A DNA stretch of 64,000 nucleotides, from contig NZ_JALGBZ010000005.1 in NCBI RefSeq assembly GCF_023757625.1, forward strand, positions 124,001 to 188,000, given 5' to 3'. The notes below the pieces were generated by a model that was not told where the DNA came from, did no database searches, and was given only the letters and a program-made list of their open reading frames with translations. This document shows positions 8,019 to 15,660 of this stretch, in pieces. Numbering within the stretch: the stretch's first letter is position 1; each line of letters opens with the position of its first letter. The translations under genes were made by a program, and so were the position numbers. This stretch comes from Halomonas sp. S3-1-1 (lineage in GTDB: Bacteria > Pseudomonadota > Gammaproteobacteria > Pseudomonadales > Halomonadaceae).

Positions 8019-8738
8019 TTAGCTCCTGTTATCCAGTATGTCGGTGTGAACTCCCTTATCACCTGGAAGCTTTATACCGCCCAACGCCCTGAGCTTGTTG
8101 AAGGCTGACTTGGGATCGAGGCTTTCGATGACCTCATAGCTGTGAATTACTATTTTACGGAGCTGCCAATCGCCACCAATTTCCATCTGCTCCCACTCAC
8201 CTTCTCCATGCGCGTGGATATGTTTGAACAGATCTTTGCCAAGTGCAGTGGCAAGGGTTTGATTCGTATCCCCATAGACGACTTTGCCTTCCATATCCTC
8301 TATTCGGACAGGAATGGTGTCGTCCTTGCCGCCCACTGAGTACAGGCGACCTTTGACAGAGCAAGCCATCTTTTGAGACAGCGCACTGACTTGAGCGCTT
8401 CTCTTCCTGGTGGGCAAGCGAACTATCTGAACCTTCCCGGCGTAGAACTCACCCTCGTAGCCATCTTTTTCAATTTGGCCTAGAAGCTGATTGTAGGGGT
8501 CCATGTATTTTCTGGCGGCCTTGCCCTCAGACGCCTGCTTAACATGCTGTAAAGCTTCATCGTAATCGGCATCGTCAACGGCAATTTTCAAACACGCACA
8601 GCCAGGCTCTACCTCGGTAAGGGTTTTGACTTCCTTACCGCCATAGAGCTTGTCCAGGCAACCGAGATACTTCGACAGGCTTGCCAAGGGCAGCGTGTCG
8701 GGATCGGTCCCATGTAGCTTAAGCGTGAGGTGCTTCAT
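8019..8738 (-). CDS. Unknown partner protein of the PIN-domain gene
   Basis: 239 residues, no recognised family and no signal peptide or membrane span. The N-terminus alternates a beta strand (LTLKLHG) with an amphipathic helix (LPLASLSKYLGCLDKLYG); the centre is basic (RLPTRKRSAQ) and the C-terminal half is rich in beta-type residues. Its stop abuts the GTG of the PIN gene, giving a two-gene unit with its own upstream inverted repeat and a strong terminator. If the pair is a toxin-antitoxin system this would be the first, larger component, which is unusual for type II antitoxins. It could equally be a sensor in a defence pair. Confidence 0.6.
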   Translation of the reverse strand: MKHLTLKLHGTDPDTLPLASLSKYLGCLDKLYGGKEVKTLTEVEPGCACLKIAVDDADYDEALQHVKQASEGKAARKYMDPYNQLLGQIEKDGYEGEFYAGKVQIVRLPTRKRSAQVSALSQKMACSVKGRLYSVGGKDDTIPVRIEDMEGKVVYGDTNQTLATALGKDLFKHIHAHGEGEWEQMEIGGDWQLRKIVIHSYEVIESLDPKSAFNKLRALGGIKLPGDKGVHTDILDNRS

Positions 8739-8748
8739 TGCGTGTGAC

Positions 8749-8800
8749 TTCTACCGTATGAATCCACTTTAAGTGAACTGCAAAATAGCGCATCCCTGCG
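8749..8800 (-). promoter_or_regulatory. Candidate promoter with operator-like repeat for the PIN module
   Basis: Read leftward, TTGCAG is separated by 17 bases from CATACG (a weak -10). The spacer contains CACTTTAAGTG (8765-8775), a palindrome around a central base. The arrangement suggests a repressible promoter upstream of the gene ending at 8019. Confidence 0.35.
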
Positions 8801-8828
8801 CCAGACTCAAAAATATTTGCCGCTTACT

Positions 8829-9314
8829 CTAGGGAACAAACCGCCCTCTCGAATCCAGCCCCATCCTTGCGCGCATCTCATCCAGTAGACGCTCCTGATT
8901 TGCCAGGTGGTGCTCCATGATTTGTTTATGCCGCTGCCAGCGCTCTTCTTCTTCCTGCTCGGCGATGTGGGTCTGGCTGTTGATCACCGCCAGGGCGCCG
9001 GCCTCAATGTGCTGGATCTGCGTTAAGCGCTCGTCCTGCTCATCAAACGAGAGCCGGGCGAACTTGGGGTGGCCATAGAGCGCTGTATAGTCGATACCCT
9101 GGCGGTGCTCGCCGGTCATGCTGGCGACCACACGCCATTGGGTGCGCATCGCAAGAAACAGCTCGAGCGCTGGCCAGTGCTCCTCCCACACCTCGAAGTG
9201 CGTCGGCGCTTCGGGCGGGGCGTCGGCGTCTTTCAGGCCCCAGCGGTCGGCGTCCTGCTTTCGCTGGTCCTTTGGCGCCGGGCCCTGCGCCCACCACTGG
9301 CCAGCGCCTCTTAG
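8829..9314 (-). CDS. Tail assembly chaperone extension (DUF1799-like), made by -1 frameshift
   Basis: This frame has no convincing start of its own and enters at the slippery site at the end of the upstream chaperone gene. About 161 residues would be appended to the 113-residue upstream protein. It carries the DUF1799-type pattern (EVWEEHWPALELFL, then TQWR and GIDY) followed by a charged, Gln/Glu-rich helical tail. This is the functional counterpart of lambda GT: the fusion recruits tail tube protein to the tape measure. Its position between the tail tube gene and (after cargo) the tape measure gene fits. Confidence 0.8.
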   Translation of the reverse strand, partial: LRGAGQWWAQGPAPKDQRKQDADRWGLKDADAPPEAPTHFEVWEEHWPALELFLAMRTQWRVVASMTGEHRQGIDYTALYGHPKFARLSFDEQDERLTQIQHIEAGALAVINSQTHIAEQEEEERWQRHKQIMEHHLANQERLLDEMRARMGLDSRGRFVP

Positions 9315-9652
9315 TTTTTTGCCGCGGCCTGGTTGCGCCCTTCCTGCGCGGCGAACCAACTGAGGATCAGCGGACGCCGAATGTAGGTGGTCTGCATCAG
9401 AACCTCGATCAGCGCCTTGTCGAACGGCATTTCCTTGCCGTCTTCGCCCTTGATGCCGGTAACGTTTTTCAGGTCCTCGAGCAGTTCTTCGTCCTCCTTC
9501 TTGCCCGCCTGCTGTTCATTGACGATCTTGCGGTAGTCGTCCCAGCTGTGGAGCGTCCAGGTGGCCTGAATCGTCGACGGCTTCTCCGCCTCGGGCACTT
9601 GAACGGGAACATCGACGGTGATGGTCGGGATTTTCTTGAGTACGAGGGACAT
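9311..9652 (-). CDS. Tail assembly chaperone (lambda G-like)
   Basis: 113 residues from the ATG at 9652, directly after the tail tube gene. The first half is beta-rich and the second helical, as in siphophage tail assembly chaperones. The last codons run GCA AAA AAC TAA, so the canonical slippery heptamer overlaps the end of the gene and a share of ribosomes would continue into 8829-9314. The short form is the chaperone proper and coats the tape measure during tail assembly. Confidence 0.8.
   Translation of the reverse strand: MSLVLKKIPTITVDVPVQVPEAEKPSTIQATWTLHSWDDYRKIVNEQQAGKKEDEELLEDLKNVTGIKGEDGKEMPFDKALIEVLMQTTYIRRPLILSWFAAQEGRNQAAAKN
9314..9320 (-). promoter_or_regulatory. Programmed -1 frameshift site (A AAA AAC)
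   Basis: The heptamer A AAA AAC is in the correct phase relative to the chaperone frame and abuts its TAA stop. Slipping back one base gives CTA AGA GGC, which enters the open frame to 8829. Downstream complementary segments (GGCGC and GCGCC about 30 bases apart) could form a stimulatory hairpin. Confidence 0.85.
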
Positions 9653-9724
9653 GGTGCTTTCCTTATGATCGAGACAAACAATGGCGCCGCCTCAATGGGC
9701 GGCGCGGTGTGTGGGTGGCTGGGT

Positions 9725-10687
9725 TTAACGGAACACGTAGCGGTAGTCGCCGTCGCCTTCGGGCGCGGAGAGCAGGCGAGTGTCCATCGTGCAGTGGGTG
9801 ATGCCTTGGTTGTCCGCTTCCTGGTAGTTGGAAAGCTGGACGCGGGCGGCTTCGAACTCAACGATGTTCCCCGGCACGTCGTTGTGAGTGAACACCACTT
9901 CGCCTTCGGTCGTGCCGTTGTGCGACTCGATCAGCTCGAAGATGTTGAGGTCTTCAATCCGCGGCTTCTGGATGTTGAGCTGTCCACTGGCTTGGCGATC
10001 GGTAATATGAACGCCTTCGTAGTTCACCAGGTTGCGGTGCTCGACCTGAGCCGCCATGTCAAATGACCAGGACTGCATCGGCACCTTCTGGCCGAACAGC
10101 TCGAACACGCTATTTTGCTTGTTCACCGGCACTTCCTTGGCCTGCGGCGCGCGGGTACCGCCAGCGGGCGGCGCCGATTTATAGGGGCGTTGATACAGGC
10201 CGGTAAGGCTGAATTCAAAGTACGGCATCGCCTTGGCGTCAGTGGTACGTGTGACCGTGCCACGCGCTCCGGGTAGCACCTGCAGCTCGTCGTTGTCGGA
10301 CCACCAGAACAGCGAGATCGAGTGAAAGTTGCGCGACACGGGGGCGTACGCCACATGGGCATTGTTGTCGCTCGCGTCGATCGTTTCACTGTGGCCAGCA
10401 GCGAGCATGAGCAACCAGAAGGACGGCGGTACGCCAGGCGTGCCGGAGCCCGCGTAGGGCACGCGAATGGTGCGCGTGGAATACGGGGCGACATTGACCT
10501 GCTCGTTCGCACCGAAGCCTGGCTTCATGCGCTCACGCTCGGCGGTGTCGCCCTGGTAAACGCCGGGAGATTCCTTGGTCATGACGTCGAAAAACACCAT
10601 GCCACTGAGGTCGTCCGGCGTAACGCCGTATTGGTCCTCGATGACCGCGCCGACGGTCATGATTCGCCAGAGTAGCGGTTCACTCAT
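9725..10687 (-). CDS. Major tail tube protein
   Basis: 320 residues from ATG at 10687 with GAGGA upstream. The protein is beta-rich, with few charged clusters. Its place between the tail terminator/connector genes and the chaperone pair is the canonical tail tube position. Length and content fit the two-domain tail tube proteins of lambdoid and D3-like siphophages (FEFSLTGLY in the first half, FELFGQKVP.QSWSFD in the second). It polymerises into the tail tube around the tape measure. Its start overlaps the end of the small gene 10680-10850. Confidence 0.8.
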   Translation of the reverse strand: MSEPLLWRIMTVGAVIEDQYGVTPDDLSGMVFFDVMTKESPGVYQGDTAERERMKPGFGANEQVNVAPYSTRTIRVPYAGSGTPGVPPSFWLLMLAAGHSETIDASDNNAHVAYAPVSRNFHSISLFWWSDNDELQVLPGARGTVTRTTDAKAMPYFEFSLTGLYQRPYKSAPPAGGTRAPQAKEVPVNKQNSVFELFGQKVPMQSWSFDMAAQVEHRNLVNYEGVHITDRQASGQLNIQKPRIEDLNIFELIESHNGTTEGEVVFTHNDVPGNIVEFEAARVQLSNYQEADNQGITHCTMDTRLLSAPEGDGDYRYVFR

Positions 10688-10850
10688 TGCCTGAGTCCTC
10701 TTTCTTGGCCGCCGGCTTGGCGGACTTGCCGGCGGGCTGCGCGGCCTGGGCTTTCTTGTCACCCTCGGCGGTCGCCGGGGCGGGTTTGGTTTCGTGGACA
10801 AGCTGCGGCTTGCCGTTTTTGATGCGGTAGCGACCGCCGATGCTGGGCAT
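10680..10850 (-). CDS. Small basic phage protein next to tail tube gene
   Basis: 56 residues from ATG at 10850 with GGAGA upstream; the stop TGA lies inside the first codons of the tail tube gene. It begins MPSIGGRYRIKNGKPQLVHE and ends in a Lys/Ala/Pro-rich low-complexity tail. Short proteins of this type are common between tail terminator and tail tube genes in Pseudomonas and Halomonas prophages; no function is known to me. It resembles the other Lys/Ala-rich small protein at 13044-13277 only in composition. Confidence 0.6.
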   Translation of the reverse strand: MPSIGGRYRIKNGKPQLVHETKPAPATAEGDKKAQAAQPAGKSAKPAAKKEDSGNE

Positions 10851-10867
10851 GGGCTTTCTCCAGGCGT

Positions 10868-10894
10868 AAAAAAACCCGCACGCGGCGGGGTTTT
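10868..10894 (-). terminator. Intrinsic terminator inside the tail operon
   Basis: Read leftward, AAAACCCCGC pairs with GCGGGTTTT around a five-base loop, with one bulged base, and is followed by a seven-T run. It lies between the tail terminator gene and the small gene 10680-10850 and so could tune expression of the tail tube genes. Confidence 0.7.
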
Positions 10895-10910
10895 AGGTGG
10901 GTGGTTGGGG

Positions 10911-11639
10911 TCAGCTGCGAATCAGCCGGTCGTACTGATAAAGCTCGCGCCAGTAAACGTGATTGCCACTGACAGCGACGCGCTGGCCGCCGGCGTACTC
11001 AAGCGGCGCGACGCCGTCCGGCGCGCTATCGAGCCCCAGCAGCGCGCTGCTGGTGGCCCTGCGCTGCTCGTCGATCTCGTGCTGGTCGGCGATCAGTACG
11101 ATGGCGATTTGCTCGCTCACCGTTTGGCGAACCTGCATGGTGCCTAGCGCGTTGGGCGCGGCGGCGGTCTGCACGGGGTGCACGAACGCCGCGGGTAGCG
11201 CCGGCGATGACATCGCCAGGCTGGTCGCCTGTAGCTCGAAATGCGCGCGGTATTGGCGCTGGTCGAACTCAAAATCGGTGGCAGCGTCGGTAATCTCCCA
11301 GCTCTCGGTGCCGGACTGGGCGGCCACGCGCTCGATCAGCTCGGTGCTCATCTTGCGCAGCGGGTCGAACTCCGGCGCGCGCAGGCTGAGCACATAGGTA
11401 TCGACCCGGCCCAGCCGGTAGTCGTCGACCTCGATGCTGGTTTGCCCGGCCAGGCTGTACACGCCGTTGATCGCCGGTGCCTCAGGGGGCAGGTTCAGCG
11501 GCCAAAGCGCTTGCTCGACGACCGGGTCAACGAGCTGCACCAGCCCGGGCACGGTGTCGGCGCGGCTGGGGTCGGCCTCGCTGCTCGGTACCGCGGTGAG
11601 TCCGGCGGCGCTCAGGGCGTCGATGATGCGCTCGATCAT
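10911..11639 (-). CDS. Tail completion/terminator-like protein
   Basis: 242 residues. Position (after the HK97 gp10-type gene and before the tail tube) and the opening MIERIIDALSAAG with a following beta-rich domain fit the phage tail completion family that caps the tail tube and joins it to the head. The start overlaps the preceding gene by four bases. At 242 residues it is longer than lambda U. The C-terminal 80 residues are extra and not recognised. Confidence 0.6.
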   Translation of the reverse strand: MIERIIDALSAAGLTAVPSSEADPSRADTVPGLVQLVDPVVEQALWPLNLPPEAPAINGVYSLAGQTSIEVDDYRLGRVDTYVLSLRAPEFDPLRKMSTELIERVAAQSGTESWEITDAATDFEFDQRQYRAHFELQATSLAMSSPALPAAFVHPVQTAAAPNALGTMQVRQTVSEQIAIVLIADQHEIDEQRRATSSALLGLDSAPDGVAPLEYAGGQRVAVSGNHVYWRELYQYDRLIRS

Positions 11640-12088
11640 TGAATCGTGCCCCGCTTGCGTTGACGGTCGAGGTATTTGGACAGCCCTTCGTAGAAGCGCT
11701 GCGGCGTGCCGCTCTGGTTCTGCGCCAGCGCGGGCGCGAGGAACGGGTTGGGCGTCATGTGCTCGGTGCCGTGTTCATGCCACAAGCCTTTTCGCCCTTG
11801 CCAGCGGCCATTGATGCGGCGGTTGGCACCGATGAGTATGCCGACTTCATCGGGCTTAAAGCCCAAGCGGCTGCGCTGGCGGCGGTTGATGTTGCGATGC
11901 CCGATCGCTTGGGCCATGTCGCCGCTATCCGCCGGCGCCAGTTGTTTGGCTGTTTTCTTGATCGGCGACGCCACGGTCACGAGCCCGGCGCTTATGGCGC
12001 GTTCGCGCAGATTGCTTTCGAGCGCCTTTAGCTCCTGCTGCACGTCGTGCAGGAGCTGCCCACTCAACTGAAATTCAAACCCACTCAT
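11636..12088 (-). CDS. HK97 gp10-like head-tail component
   Basis: 150 residues. The pattern is that of the HK97 gp10 family: an amphipathic N-terminal helix, a central segment with IKKTAKQLAPADSGDM, then GLWHEHGTEHMTPNPFLAPA, the family's hallmark near the C-terminus. It helps join head and tail. It overlaps the next gene (ATGA) and the preceding head-closure gene by 14 bases, so it is translated as part of a tight operon. Confidence 0.85.
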   Translation of the reverse strand: MSGFEFQLSGQLLHDVQQELKALESNLRERAISAGLVTVASPIKKTAKQLAPADSGDMAQAIGHRNINRRQRSRLGFKPDEVGILIGANRRINGRWQGRKGLWHEHGTEHMTPNPFLAPALAQNQSGTPQRFYEGLSKYLDRQRKRGTIQ

Positions 12089-12410
12089 GACACATCAGCT
12101 CCAGTTCCGTGCGCTGGCCGCCAAGATCAATCGGGCGCCCTTCCACGCGGTACACCACCTGGCCGTACCGGACGCGTAGTGTTTTGCCGGTGGCAGCGGC
12201 GATGTCGGCGCGCCAGCGCATGCGTATCCGCGCCGTTGTCTCGGCGTTGGCTTCCTGGGCGGCGAACAGCGTGCGGCCGCGCAGCTGCTCGACCTCGGCC
12301 CACACCTTGCCTCCCGGCTGCCACCCTTCCGGCGTGGCGCCGGAAGCGGTGCGCTCGCCCTTCTGCCACCACTCCAGCGTGACCTGATCGCGCTTTTTGC
12401 CAATTCGCAT
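12075..12410 (-). CDS. Head closure / head-tail adaptor protein
   Basis: 111 residues from ATG at 12410, two bases after the stop of the connector gene. It opens MRIGKKRDQVTLEWWQKG and contains VWAEVEQLRGRTLFAAQ, ARIRMRWR and VVYRVEGRPID, the pattern of SPP1 gp16/HK97-type head-tail adaptors. A frame open further upstream to 12596 is a shadow of the connector gene. It closes the portal after packaging and binds the tail. Confidence 0.85.
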   Translation of the reverse strand: MRIGKKRDQVTLEWWQKGERTASGATPEGWQPGGKVWAEVEQLRGRTLFAAQEANAETTARIRMRWRADIAAATGKTLRVRYGQVVYRVEGRPIDLGGQRTELELMCHEWV

Positions 12411-12412
12411 GG

Positions 12413-12970
12413 TTACCCCACGGCGTGGATTCGGTACGGCCCCAGCAGCATGTCGACGCTCATGGGTACTTTTTGAAGCGGTGCATCGGCGACGCTCTCG
12501 CGGTTTTCGTACCAGTGGCCGATCAGCAGCAGGAGCGCGACCTGCACATCGGCTGGCGTTTCTTCCATCCCGGCCGTGGCCGTAATGGCGATGCACTCTG
12601 GTTCATCGGTGGTACGCGGCCACTGGCTACCCCACTGCGGCGCCAGAGTGGGGTAAATGCCGCGCGTGTCCAGGCGCAACGCTTCGGCTTCGAGCGAGTG
12701 CTCATTGCCGCCCGGGGTTATGTAATCAAGCGACTCGATGGCCGTGACCGGCGCCCAGGGTAGCTCGATCTTGCCGGCGCCGGCCGGGAAGCCGTCGAGC
12801 ACCAGGGTTTTGGTTCGCGTGACCAGTCCCGCTTGGGTGTGGTGTTCGGCATACTGATAGGCAGCGTCGATGAGGCCTTGAATGATCACGTCTTCATCGG
12901 TGTACGCCTCGGCCTCTTCTTCGGTCGTGGCCAGCCGGAGGTGTAGTTTGGCGCGGGTGAGCGTGAGCAT
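12413..12970 (-). CDS. Head-tail connector (HK97 gp6-like)
   Basis: 185 residues. The N-terminus (LTRAKLHLRL..., then DEDVIIQGLIDAAYQYAEHHT) and the C-terminal helical segment (PADVQVALLLLIGHWYENRE) match the gp6-type connector proteins that form a ring under the portal. The middle insert carries a short beta domain. It lies next to the capsid genes and just before the adaptor. Confidence 0.85.
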   Translation of the reverse strand: MLTLTRAKLHLRLATTEEEAEAYTDEDVIIQGLIDAAYQYAEHHTQAGLVTRTKTLVLDGFPAGAGKIELPWAPVTAIESLDYITPGGNEHSLEAEALRLDTRGIYPTLAPQWGSQWPRTTDEPECIAITATAGMEETPADVQVALLLLIGHWYENRESVADAPLQKVPMSVDMLLGPYRIHAVG

Positions 12971-12998
12971 TCAGGGACTCTCGAGCAGACGTAACGGG

Positions 12999-13020
12999 GC
13001 TGCCGCCCAAAGGCGGCAGC
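12999..13020. repeat. Perfect 9-bp hairpin between connector and small head gene
   Basis: GCTGCCGCC and GGCGGCAGC flank a four-base loop. No T-run follows on either strand, so this is an RNA structure or processing signal rather than a standard terminator. Confidence 0.55.
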
Positions 13021-13043
13021 GTTGAGGCAGTGAAGGGAGCGGC

Positions 13044-13277
13044 TTAAACCTTGTCCGCGCCCTCTGTGCCCTTCACCGGCTTGGCGGCGGGCGTCTTGTT
13101 GGCTTCGGCCTTGGCCGCCGCCGCGGCTTCTTGTACCGGCACGGCAATCTTGCGCTCTTTCATCTGCGCGACCTTGTCCGCCGGGAAGCCGGCGCGGTCG
13201 CCCTTGGCGTAACGGCCGTAGGGTTTGAGAAACAGCACGGTGGTCAGCTGAGGCGCTGACTTGGAAACGATGGCCAT
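13044..13277 (-). CDS. Small head-region protein
   Basis: 77 residues from ATG at 13277 with GAGG upstream. It opens MAIVSKSAPQLTTVLFL and has KPYGRYAKGDRAGFP followed by an Ala/Lys-rich low-complexity tail. The KPYxRYxxGDxAGF pattern is common in small proteins encoded beside capsid genes; I do not know a defined function. It is a likely minor virion or assembly protein from position. Confidence 0.6.
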   Translation of the reverse strand: MAIVSKSAPQLTTVLFLKPYGRYAKGDRAGFPADKVAQMKERKIAVPVQEAAAAAKAEANKTPAAKPVKGTEGADKV

Positions 13278-13355
13278 GGGAGGCACCTCAAGATTATGGG
13301 GTAAGAACGACCGCCCGCATGGCGCGGGCAGCATGGCAAGACATGGGCAAGCCGG

Positions 13356-14651
13356 TTACCAAGTGACGCCGGTACCCAGCACCAGACCTTCAGGATGGCG
13401 GAAAGCAATGTCATGCTCGCTGACCACGCGCAGCAGCGACTGGTTGCGGGCGAACGCGGATACCAGATTACCCTGGGCATCCTTGTAGGTAGCTTCGCGG
13501 CTGAAATCGATGGTCATGGTGTCGCTGTCGCCGATCACCACATCGTTGAAGTCGGCAAAGTAGATCTCCGACTCGTTGTTGTTACCCAGCTCGGAGGTAT
13601 CCAGATTCACCGGGATCGTTGTGGTGTGGCGAATCGGGTACCCCTTGAGCTGGCCCTGGGCCATTTCCGGATAGACCTTGTTGCCGTTGCCGTCGCGCAG
13701 GCCGAAGAGCTTCATGTAGGTTCGCGGTGACAGGCCCCACCCCGGGGTGATCAGCAGGCTGTCGCTTTCCATCAGCTTGAGCATCAGTCCGTCGAGGTAG
13801 GCATCGATGGTCTGCAGATCAGCGGTGCCTTCCCACGGCACAACGCGGCCCTCGCGCTGACACACTGCACGGAAACCGGTCGGCGTGTCGTTAGTACCAT
13901 CGTCACGCAGAAAGCCCTTGTCCTCGCGTACCGCCATGCTGGCAAGCATGTCATTCAGAAAAATCTGCTCGACCTGAAACCCCGCGCGCCCGATCAACTG
14001 GTTGCTCATCGGCACCAGCGTAATCATGGTCTTGGCGGTCAGCTTCACGTCGTCAGTGCTGGCCTCGGATGCGAGCACGTCAGCGCCCTCGCCCACGTAG
14101 CCGGACGTAGCGCCAGATGCCATGCGCGGGATACTGAGGTTGCCGTTGGGCAGCGGCATGGAGCGCGCGCCCAAGCTGCGCACGATGGTCTTCGGGCGCA
14201 GTAGTTCGATTACCTCGTCGTGCAGGTTCTCGGGTACCAGTGAACCGCCGGAATTGGCACTGGTATCGATCGCCATGGCGACATCGGCATCACCGATCTC
14301 GCCGCTGGCGAACTTGGAGGCCAACTGCAGGTCACCCTTGCCCGCAGCGACGGCCATCGCCATGCGCGCCACCTTTGCGCCGGTGTACTGCTTGAGTTCG
14401 GGCTTGGTGTGCACCGCAGGCGCTTGACCACTGCCAAAGCTCGGTACCGCGGTTGAGGCTGCGGCGTTCATGCGCTCGACGCTTTCGGCGCGGGCCAGCT
14501 TGGTGCTGACTTGATCGAATTCGGCGGCAAGCTTATCGAATTCAGCCAGTTGCTCTTCGTTGAGTTCACCGGCTTCGGCTTCGATCTCGGCCAGGGCCTG
14601 CACCTGCGCGTTGATCTCGGCACGCTTGCGGCGGAGTTCTTCAATGCCCAT
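13356..14651 (-). CDS. HK97-family major capsid protein
   Basis: 431 residues from ATG at 14651, chosen because AGAGGAAT lies upstream and because the protein then starts with the coiled-coil scaffolding (delta) domain (EELRRKRAEINAQV... to about residue 65). Then comes the HK97 fold: NSGGSLVPENLHDEVIELLR, SIPRMASGATSGYVGEGADV, ITLVPMSNQLI, and GFLRDDGTNDTPTGF. The delta domain would be removed by the S49 protease encoded just upstream. It forms the icosahedral head. Confidence 0.95.
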   Translation of the reverse strand: MGIEELRRKRAEINAQVQALAEIEAEAGELNEEQLAEFDKLAAEFDQVSTKLARAESVERMNAAASTAVPSFGSGQAPAVHTKPELKQYTGAKVARMAMAVAAGKGDLQLASKFASGEIGDADVAMAIDTSANSGGSLVPENLHDEVIELLRPKTIVRSLGARSMPLPNGNLSIPRMASGATSGYVGEGADVLASEASTDDVKLTAKTMITLVPMSNQLIGRAGFQVEQIFLNDMLASMAVREDKGFLRDDGTNDTPTGFRAVCQREGRVVPWEGTADLQTIDAYLDGLMLKLMESDSLLITPGWGLSPRTYMKLFGLRDGNGNKVYPEMAQGQLKGYPIRHTTTIPVNLDTSELGNNNESEIYFADFNDVVIGDSDTMTIDFSREATYKDAQGNLVSAFARNQSLLRVVSEHDIAFRHPEGLVLGTGVTW

Positions 14652-14676
14652 GGGGTATTCCTCTTCGTTTAGGTAC

Positions 14677-14699
14677 AAAAAAGGCGGCTCGTGGCCGCC
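14677..14699 (-). terminator. Intrinsic terminator between protease and capsid genes
   Basis: Read leftward, GGCGGC/GCCGCC with a five-base loop is followed by six T. It lies 25 bases before the capsid start, so capsid expression needs read-through or a separate promoter, of which none is evident. Confidence 0.8.
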
Positions 14700-14721
14700 A
14701 TGGTGAGGCTCCGCCGCGTGG

Positions 14722-15660
14722 CTAGAGCTGACTGCTGGTATCCAGCGCCCGCGCCTGGGCGCGAATGCTGCGAGTGTTTCGGGGGGTGGAGCCGGTGTTG
14801 CTTGTATAACGCTCGGCGGCGGCGTTGATCGCATCCTGTGCCGTGGCCACTTCGTCGATCAGGTTGGCCGCCAGCGCGTCGCGTGGCCGATAAAGCCGCG
14901 CTTGTGTGTCGATCACGGCACCCACCTCGAGTCCGCGATAGCTCGCCACCGATTCGGTGAACTCGGCGTAGCTGCCATCGAGCATGGCGTTGATCTCCTG
15001 CACGGCCTGATCGGTGATCGGCTCGTGCGGCGACATGTTGTTCTTATGGTCGCCGCGGTAGTAGGTGTTAAACGTGATCCCCATCTCGGACTCCATGCGG
15101 CTGACCTCGTAGGTTTCGATGATCACGCCGATGGAGCCGACGCCCGCCGTGGGGCTGGCGATGATGCGAGTGCACGCGGCGGCCAGGTAGTAACCAGCGG
15201 AATACGCAGCGAAATTGACCAGCGCGGTGATCGGCTTGATGGCGGTGCTAGCCCGGATGAAATCGGCCAGTTCCTTACAGCCCATGGCCTGGCCGCCGCC
15301 GGTGTGGAAATCGAGGAAGATCTCTTCGACCAACTCGTGCTTGAGCGCGGCGTTGATCTGGCTGCGCAGCTTCTCGTAAGAAACCAGCTCTTCGCAGGCG
15401 GCGTTGATCTGCCCGCGGCGCGCGACCAATACGCCCTGCACCGGGATAATGGCAATACGTCCGGTGACATTGAGGCGCTGCAGTTCGCGGTCGCCATCGT
15501 GACCGGCATCCATACCGAGAGTCTGAGGCATATCGTGGGCCCGGCCGAGCAAGCGGGGTTCGAGCACGCTACGTACGGCCTGCACCAGCGTGGGGGTGGC
15601 GAACAACGGTGTGTTGAACACCATCGACGCGATGTGCGGGTAGTTGATCATTGCGTGCAT
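14722..15660 (-). CDS. Prohead protease, S49 (SppA-like) serine peptidase
   Basis: 312 residues from ATG at 15660, overlapping the portal gene's end by 13 bases. The S49 pattern is clear: GRIAIIPVQGVL, FLDFHTGGGQAMGC, the catalytic Ser motif in FAAYSAGYYLAAAC, and SPTAGVGSIGV. It sits between portal and capsid genes, the usual place for the maturation protease that trims the capsid delta domain. Confidence 0.92.
   Translation of the reverse strand: MHAMINYPHIASMVFNTPLFATPTLVQAVRSVLEPRLLGRAHDMPQTLGMDAGHDGDRELQRLNVTGRIAIIPVQGVLVARRGQINAACEELVSYEKLRSQINAALKHELVEEIFLDFHTGGGQAMGCKELADFIRASTAIKPITALVNFAAYSAGYYLAAACTRIIASPTAGVGSIGVIIETYEVSRMESEMGITFNTYYRGDHKNNMSPHEPITDQAVQEINAMLDGSYAEFTESVASYRGLEVGAVIDTQARLYRPRDALAANLIDEVATAQDAINAAAERYTSNTGSTPRNTRSIRAQARALDTSSQL

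Noticed and set aside
12999..13020. Perfect hairpin taken at first as a terminator
   Set aside because: No T-run on either strand; kept only as a structure.
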